Origin: Candidatus Methanophaga sp. GoMg3.2 | Lineage (GTDB): Archaea > Halobacteriota > Syntropharchaeia > Alkanophagales > Methanospirareceae | Length of the DNA: 9,960 nucleotides | Direction: 5' to 3' | NCBI GenBank assembly: GCA_013180565.1 | Contig: QBUN01000348.1 | Coordinates: 1-9,960 of the forward strand | Part shown: positions 6,099-9,960 of the stretch, one piece after another | How positions within the stretch are numbered: position 1 is the stretch's first letter | Layout of the letters: each line of letters starts with the position of its first letter | The notes under the pieces: generated by a model | Database searches by the model: none | What the model saw: only the letters and a program-made list of their open reading frames with translations | What the model was told of the DNA's origin: nothing | Made by a program: the position numbers and the translations under genes

Positions 6099-6611
6099 AT
6101 GATATTCAAAGCATTGAGTAGTACAACGCGGGTGGAGATGTTAAAGCTTTTAATGAAGAGAGAGTATCACGTGTCTGGTTTGGCAAAGGCGTTGGGGATA
6201 TCAGTGCCGGTGGCTGCGAAGCATGTCAGAATTTTAGAGGATGCGGATCTGCTGACGTGTAAACAATTCGGTAGGACACATGTGTTAAAGGTGAATAGGG
6301 AGAAGCTGTATGATGCAATGGTGCCTTTTAGCGAGGAATACGAGATAGATGTTCAGAAAGGGACAAGCATTTTGGATGCCTTAAAGGAAGTAGCAGGAGT
6401 GGGAATAAAGAAAATAGGTGATAAAGAGTTCATTGTATCAATAGACGGAGAAGAAGGTTTTTATGTATACGAAGTAAATGGTAAATCCCCGGATAAGCCT
6501 ATTAACGAATATATGCTGGATCATGGTGGCGAGATAGAAATAAAACGGTTGGTTCCTGTCCTTAAGAAGCGGGTAACGGTACATATGGGCAGCGGAGAAG
6601 GAAAAAAATAA
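6099..6611 (+). CDS. ArsR-type winged-helix regulator with C-terminal DUF4430-like beta-grasp domain
   Basis: Residues 1-80 form an ArsR/HTH_20-type winged helix: FKALSSTTRVEMLKLLMK (first helices), SGLAKALGISVPVAAKHVRI (helix-turn-helix, about 26-45) and a wing around TCKQFGRTHVLKV. ArsR domains usually end near here at about 90-110 residues. This protein continues with IDVQKGTSILDALKEV, FIVSIDGEEGFYVYEVNGK and a DHGGEIEIKRL segment (about 83-152). That order resembles DUF4430/transcobalamin-like beta-grasp domains, so a ligand-sensing role is possible. No metal-binding Cys motif of classical ArsR is visible. The start ATG at 6099 has GGGGGTG about 9 bases upstream. It has its own TATA box, and no convincing promoter separates it from the genes that follow, so it probably leads and controls the operon. 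The C-terminal domain call is from pattern only. Confidence 0.75.
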   Translation: MIFKALSSTTRVEMLKLLMKREYHVSGLAKALGISVPVAAKHVRILEDADLLTCKQFGRTHVLKVNREKLYDAMVPFSEEYEIDVQKGTSILDALKEVAGVGIKKIGDKEFIVSIDGEEGFYVYEVNGKSPDKPINEYMLDHGGEIEIKRLVPVLKKRVTVHMGSGEGKK

Positions 6612-6636
6612 TGAAAAAAGGATGTGATGTGGAAAA

Positions 6637-6717
6637 ATGAATGGTAACCGTTTGGTTGTGATGCGAATTAGATCGCGCTATCGTTTTGTTGAAACAAAAG
6701 GAGGTGATATACGATGA
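6637..6717 (+). CDS. Possible 26-codon leader ORF upstream of the COG1361-like gene
   Basis: ATG at 6637 opens a short frame that encodes MNGNRLVVMRIRSRYRFVET and six more residues. It ends at TGA 6715-6717, which overlaps the ATG of the next gene as ATGA. It reads through that gene's Shine-Dalgarno, so if translated it could couple or modulate the downstream start. It is rich in Arg. No strong ribosome site is seen for it, only GTGATGTGG about 5 bases upstream. It may be a chance ORF. Confidence 0.25.
   Translation: MNGNRLVVMRIRSRYRFVETKGGDIR
6684..6713 (+). promoter_or_regulatory. Perfect Shine-Dalgarno next to a palindrome
   Basis: AGGAGGTGAT at 6699-6708 is a full match to the archaeal anti-Shine-Dalgarno, five bases before ATG 6714. 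This predicts strong translation. Just before it lies TTTTGTTGAAACAAAA (6684-6699), which can fold as a 6-bp hairpin with a TGAA loop and shares its last base with the ribosome site. It could be a protein-binding palindrome or an RNA element. No box A was found in 6612-6683. Confidence 0.6.
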
Positions 6718-8009
6718 TAAGAGTGAAGAAAGTAATTGCGATGACTCTTGCCGTTGCATCTTTGGTACTGCTTGCAACAGCCATTGTATCTGCCGTTCAG
6801 GGTCCTGCAGTCATGGTTACCAGATACAACGTGGAGCCCGAAGCTTTGATGCCTGGTGACACTGGCACTATTACACTAACTATAAAAAACCCCTTCATAA
6901 CTACTGAATCGTCAGAGACAGAGACCGCGATGACCTATGGAAAAACCGGTTTATCAGAGCAAATTACCACAACGGCATCAACACGGGATGTAAACAGTGC
7001 AGAAATAAAGACAATACGGCTGAGTAGCACGGGTAGGGACATAGAATGGTCGAGTGAAGGTTTTCAGCGCACCGAATACGACAACATAGGCGCTTTAGGA
7101 CCTGGAGAGGGCATAGAAATCAGTATACCGATAAAAGCTGCGGATTACGCTCGTGACGGCACTTATCACCCGGAAGTGTATATAGAAGTGGAAAATGGCA
7201 AAAATGTGCGGTTCCCTGTAAGTGTGAAAGTGGACAGTAGTGAAGTGGAAATACTTGAGATGGATGCACATCCGGAGATTTCGCTCAGTGAGTCAAAGCA
7301 GATAGGGCTGGTGGTGGCGAATAATAGACCTAACTCAGTGAGCGGGGTAAATGTGCATGTGAAAGCAAAAACCGATGAGTTAGAAATCACGCCCAAACAA
7401 ATTTTCATAGGCAGTTTGGCGGCGGATGAAAAGAGGGTGGTGAATTTCATGCTTACGCCTCTTTCTGAGGGTAATATAGACCTCTCGTTCGATGTTATAT
7501 ATAAGAACGGCGATAATGTACACCATAACGATATCGAATCATCCGTATTGGTGAAGAGCATAGCAGATGTGAAGCTCATCCTGGTGAATGCGCCAGAATT
7601 TGTTTATAAAGGAGACATAGCGAAGATAGAGTTTGACGTAGCTAATGGTATGGCAAAGGATATTAAAGCAGTATCTGTGATACAGGCGGTAGACAATGGA
7701 GATGGAGGGGTCAGGCTATTACCTTCTGAATATTTTATTGGCGACATGGAAGTAGGGGACGTCTTTTCGGCTTCTTTTGAGCTTTATACTGACGATTTGC
7801 GTGTTGGCGATACCGAAATACCGTTTAAATTGGTGTTTCGTGATCTCGACACGGACAAGAGATATGAACTCCCGGGTTACGCGGTACATATAGAGGTAAA
7901 GGAGCCGCAGGAGACTGAGTTACCTATTTATCTGTTCATAGTCGCACTACTTGTAATTATCGTTGTTGTCGTCGGGCTGGTGTGGGTAAAGCGAAAACGA
8001 GGAAGGTAG
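6714..8009 (+). CDS. Secreted, C-terminally anchored COG1361-like protein (S-layer/NEW3-type)
   Basis: The 431-residue protein has an N-terminal signal peptide (MIRVKKVIAMTLAVASLVLL, cleavage likely near residue 27), then a mainly beta ectodomain, and a single transmembrane anchor near the C-terminus (about 403-425) followed by KRKRGR. The ectodomain shows repeated Ig-like/CARDB-type strands: PGDTGTITLTIKNP (about 47-60), SKQIGLVVANNRPNSVSGVN (about 195) and GDIAKIEFDVANGMAKDIKA (about 300). This is the pattern of archaeal COG1361 proteins. The topology places the bulk outside the membrane. It ends eight bases before an ABC ATPase gene and is followed by a MacB-like permease, so it probably works with them, possibly as the external partner that MacA supplies in bacteria. 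That role is inference; no MacA motif (lipoyl/HlyD) is present. Confidence 0.75.
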   Translation: MIRVKKVIAMTLAVASLVLLATAIVSAVQGPAVMVTRYNVEPEALMPGDTGTITLTIKNPFITTESSETETAMTYGKTGLSEQITTTASTRDVNSAEIKTIRLSSTGRDIEWSSEGFQRTEYDNIGALGPGEGIEISIPIKAADYARDGTYHPEVYIEVENGKNVRFPVSVKVDSSEVEILEMDAHPEISLSESKQIGLVVANNRPNSVSGVNVHVKAKTDELEITPKQIFIGSLAADEKRVVNFMLTPLSEGNIDLSFDVIYKNGDNVHHNDIESSVLVKSIADVKLILVNAPEFVYKGDIAKIEFDVANGMAKDIKAVSVIQAVDNGDGGVRLLPSEYFIGDMEVGDVFSASFELYTDDLRVGDTEIPFKLVFRDLDTDKRYELPGYAVHIEVKEPQETELPIYLFIVALLVIIVVVVGLVWVKRKRGR

Positions 8010-8017
8010 GGTATACA

Positions 8018-8680
8018 ATGATCCACACCGAAAACCTAAGCAAAACGTACAGGATGGGAGATGTGGAAGTACAAGCACTGCGAGACGTGAATTTAGAGAT
8101 AAAAGACGGTGAGTTCATTGCTATTAAAGGGCCTTCGGGCTCGGGCAAGTCCACGCTGCTCAATCTGATCGGCTGTTTGGATACGCCCACAAGCGGGACG
8201 GTCTTCATAGATGGTACAGATACAGGTAAGCTAAGCGAAAATGGGCTTGCAGAGATACGACGAGAGAAGATAGGCTTCATATTCCAGCAGTTTAATCTCA
8301 TCCATACCTTAAATGCGTTAGAAAACGTTGCACTTCCCATGTTCTTCGCGGGTGTGGGGCGAGAAGCGAGACTGAAGAAAGCAGAGGATCTGCTTGTAAA
8401 AGTGGGGCTTGGCGACCGTATATACCATAAACCTTCGGAGCTGAGCGGTGGGCAGCAGCAGCGTGTGGCTATTGCACGTTCGCTTTCTAACGATCCAGCA
8501 ATAATCATCGGCGATGAGCCAACGGGAAACGTGGATACTGAGACGGGAAACGCGATAATGGTCCTCTTAGAAGGTTTGAATCGCGAGGGAAGGACGATCA
8601 TTGTGGTAACGCACGATGCGGAGATTGCAGCCCACGCAGGTAGAACAAAGCGGATGCGGGATGGAAGGGTGCTTGATTGA
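8018..8680 (+). CDS. ABC transporter ATPase, MacB/LolD type
   Basis: This 220-residue ATPase has Walker A GPSGSGKST (38-46), Q-loop Gln90 (FIFQQFNL), signature LSGGQQQRV (142-150), Walker B AIIIGDEPTGNVD (161-173) and the H-loop in VVTHD (His199). Length and the DEPTGNVD form are typical of MacB/LolD/FtsE-like ATPases that pair with FtsX-type permeases. It should hydrolyse ATP at the inner face of the membrane to drive the permease encoded three bases downstream. I chose ATG 8018, because the family starts near MIHTENLSKTY and GGTAGGG lies about 6 bases upstream. An upstream ATG at 7982 would lie within the preceding gene and add a non-conserved tail. The substrate (peptide, lipoprotein, drug) cannot be told from sequence. 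Confidence 0.93.
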   Translation: MIHTENLSKTYRMGDVEVQALRDVNLEIKDGEFIAIKGPSGSGKSTLLNLIGCLDTPTSGTVFIDGTDTGKLSENGLAEIRREKIGFIFQQFNLIHTLNALENVALPMFFAGVGREARLKKAEDLLVKVGLGDRIYHKPSELSGGQQQRVAIARSLSNDPAIIIGDEPTGNVDTETGNAIMVLLEGLNREGRTIIVVTHDAEIAAHAGRTKRMRDGRVLD

Positions 8681-8683
8681 GTA

Positions 8684-9877
8684 ATGCGAGACAAATTTCT
8701 GCTTGCATTTCGGAGCATAAGAGAGAGAAAGGCGCGTTCGATACTCACCGTGCTAGGTATTGCAGTGGGTATAGCGGCTATCGTTTCTTTGATGAGCGTT
8801 GGCTATGGCATGGAGCATGCGATAACAGGTGAATTAACGGGAATGGCAGATATGATTTCGGTGATGCCCGGCAAAATAACGGGGGGCCACACCTATGTGG
8901 AGATGGGCGGGTTTACCGATAGAGACGTGAAAGACTTGCAGCGGATAAGCGGTATAAAGGACATATCAGCAATGACGTATGACTCCGTAGAAGTGGAGTA
9001 TCGTAATGAGAGAAAACCCACTTTTGTACTCGGAGGTGATACCAAAGATCTGGAAAGCTTCTATGTGGAGCCGGTCGGGCTCAAAGAAGGGCGATGGCTC
9101 AGGGAAAATGACTATAAAGGGTGCGTCATCGGGGACCGGGTAGCCACTGACTTCTTCGATGACGTCATACATGTGAACGATAAACTGGTACTAAATGGTG
9201 ATAAATTCGTTGTGGTTGGCGTTTTTGAAAAAGGGGGCATGCTGTATTCTACTGACGTAGATCGCAACATTTTTCTCACCTTGCGTGCTGCAAAGAATGT
9301 TCTGCAAACCGATGCGATAAAATACATCATAGTGCGGGTCTATGAGATAGATGAAGCAGAAGAGATAGCAGAGGAGATCGAGGAAGTGATAAATGATAAT
9401 CATGGCCTCGATGATTTCGCCACGGCAATGGCGATGGACAGCATGCTCGAGCAGATAGGGGTTATATTCAATATTATACGGGGTGTTTTGGCGGGAATAG
9501 CGGCAATTGCACTCGTTGTTGCATCCATCGGCATAATGAATACGATGCTGATGTCTGTGATGGAGCGAACGCATGAGATAGGGGTGATGAAAGCGATAGG
9601 CGCAAAAAGCAGCGATGTGCTCTCTCTTTTCCTGCTCGAATCGAGCATGGTGAGTCTGATGGGCGGTGTAACTGGCTGTGTAGTAGGTGTCATCGTAGCT
9701 AAAGTCCTGAGCTTCTTAGGCAGCGCGGCATCGGGATTAGAAATCGCAGCGATTGTGAAACCCGAAGTTTTACTCGCTGGAATCGCAGTTGCCGTGATTG
9801 TAGGAGTTCTATCAGGGTTCTATCCAGCGAGGAAGGCGTCAAAGATGAGCCCTGTGGAAGCGGTGAGGTATGGCTAA
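8684..9877 (+). CDS. ABC transporter permease, MacB/FtsX family
   Basis: The 397-residue protein has the MacB layout. A first transmembrane helix (about 19-41) follows the conserved SIRERKARSILTVLGIAVG. A large extracytoplasmic domain (about 45-255) comes next, corresponding to MacB_PCD. Three further helices (about 262-285, 315-345, 360-380) form the FtsX domain. The coupling segment MERTHEIGVMKAIGAKSSDV (about 293-312) and the C-terminal YPARKASKMSPVEAVRYG are diagnostic. It should dimerise and, with the ATPase, act as a mechanotransmission-type ABC system moving or acting on substrates outside the membrane. It starts three bases after the ATPase stop; GGAAGGGTG in the ATPase end may serve as ribosome site. 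No separate promoter is visible. It closes the operon. Confidence 0.93.
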   Translation: MRDKFLLAFRSIRERKARSILTVLGIAVGIAAIVSLMSVGYGMEHAITGELTGMADMISVMPGKITGGHTYVEMGGFTDRDVKDLQRISGIKDISAMTYDSVEVEYRNERKPTFVLGGDTKDLESFYVEPVGLKEGRWLRENDYKGCVIGDRVATDFFDDVIHVNDKLVLNGDKFVVVGVFEKGGMLYSTDVDRNIFLTLRAAKNVLQTDAIKYIIVRVYEIDEAEEIAEEIEEVINDNHGLDDFATAMAMDSMLEQIGVIFNIIRGVLAGIAAIALVVASIGIMNTMLMSVMERTHEIGVMKAIGAKSSDVLSLFLLESSMVSLMGGVTGCVVGVIVAKVLSFLGSAASGLEIAAIVKPEVLLAGIAVAVIVGVLSGFYPARKASKMSPVEAVRYG

Positions 9878-9879
9878 AC

Positions 9880-9938
9880 CTTCTTTCTAAATTATGAAAG
9901 AAGCATTACCAAGAAAGATTGTTTTTGCAAAGCAAAAA
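9880..9938. terminator. Two inverted repeats after the MacB-like operon
   Basis: CTTCTTTC (9880-9887) and GAAAGAAG (9896-9903) form a perfect 8-bp stem with an 8-base loop, starting two bases after the stop codon. A second repeat, TTTTTGC-AAA-GCAAAAA (9922-9938), follows. They may help end the operon transcript, although no long T run follows either on the plus strand. The remaining bases to 9960 show no gene. Confidence 0.4.
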
Positions 9939-9960
9939 GATAAACAGTAAGGGTGTTGAG

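Noticed and set aside
7957..8748. Long 263-codon open frame on the minus strand
   Set aside because: It lies opposite the ABC ATPase, whose Walker A, signature, Walker B and H-loop are all intact. The minus-strand product is Ser/Arg-rich with no recognisable domain, as expected of a shadow frame.

Overview
The window looks like a euryarchaeal chromosome segment. The evidence is archaeal TATA (box A) promoters about 25 bp upstream of inferred transcript starts, Shine-Dalgarno sequences of the GGAGGTGAT type, an archaeal-type 5S rRNA standing apart from 16S/23S, an archaeal cofactor-independent phosphoglycerate mutase (ApgM), and a COG1361-like surface protein paired with a MacB-like ABC exporter. 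A methanogen, ANME-1 or Syntrophoarchaeum-like lineage would fit the molybdate/tungstate uptake genes and the moderate base composition. That placement is inference and the genus cannot be read from the sequence.

Region 1 (1-3592, minus strand) is a molybdate/tungstate uptake locus. In transcription order it holds a ModA-type lipoprotein gene broken by one in-frame TAA, a TrmO/TsaA-type tRNA methyltransferase gene that starts inside the end of modA, the ModB/WtpB permease gene and the ModC/WtpC ATPase gene. A second binding-protein gene of the WtpA type follows and runs off the left edge. The two binding-protein genes share promoter, leader and the first eight codons almost base for base, but their mature proteins belong to different families. 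The retained WtpA-type gene could supply the binding protein that the broken modA no longer makes.

Region 2 (3601-3785, plus strand) is a single 5S rRNA gene with its own TATA box. It is transcribed away from modA, and the two box A elements lie less than 30 bp apart. Region 3 (3795-6014) is a divergent pair: apgM on minus and an ADP-ribosylglycohydrolase (DraG/ARH) gene on plus, separated by only 36 bp, so both messages are probably leaderless or nearly so.

Region 4 (6033-9877, plus strand) looks like one operon. It has a strong TATA box, an ArsR-type winged-helix regulator with an extra C-terminal beta-grasp (DUF4430-like) domain, a secreted C-terminally anchored COG1361-like protein with a perfect Shine-Dalgarno, a MacB/LolD-type ATPase and a MacB/FtsX-type permease. 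These would form a regulated envelope ABC system with the COG1361-like protein in the position where bacteria have MacA. Two inverted repeats follow the last gene. No CRISPR, tRNA, insertion sequence or phage gene was seen. Gene-free gaps are all under 300 bp: 134-268 holds the wtpA promoter and a small hairpin, 6015-6098 the regulator's promoter, and 6612-6713 a leader with a possible 26-codon ORF.
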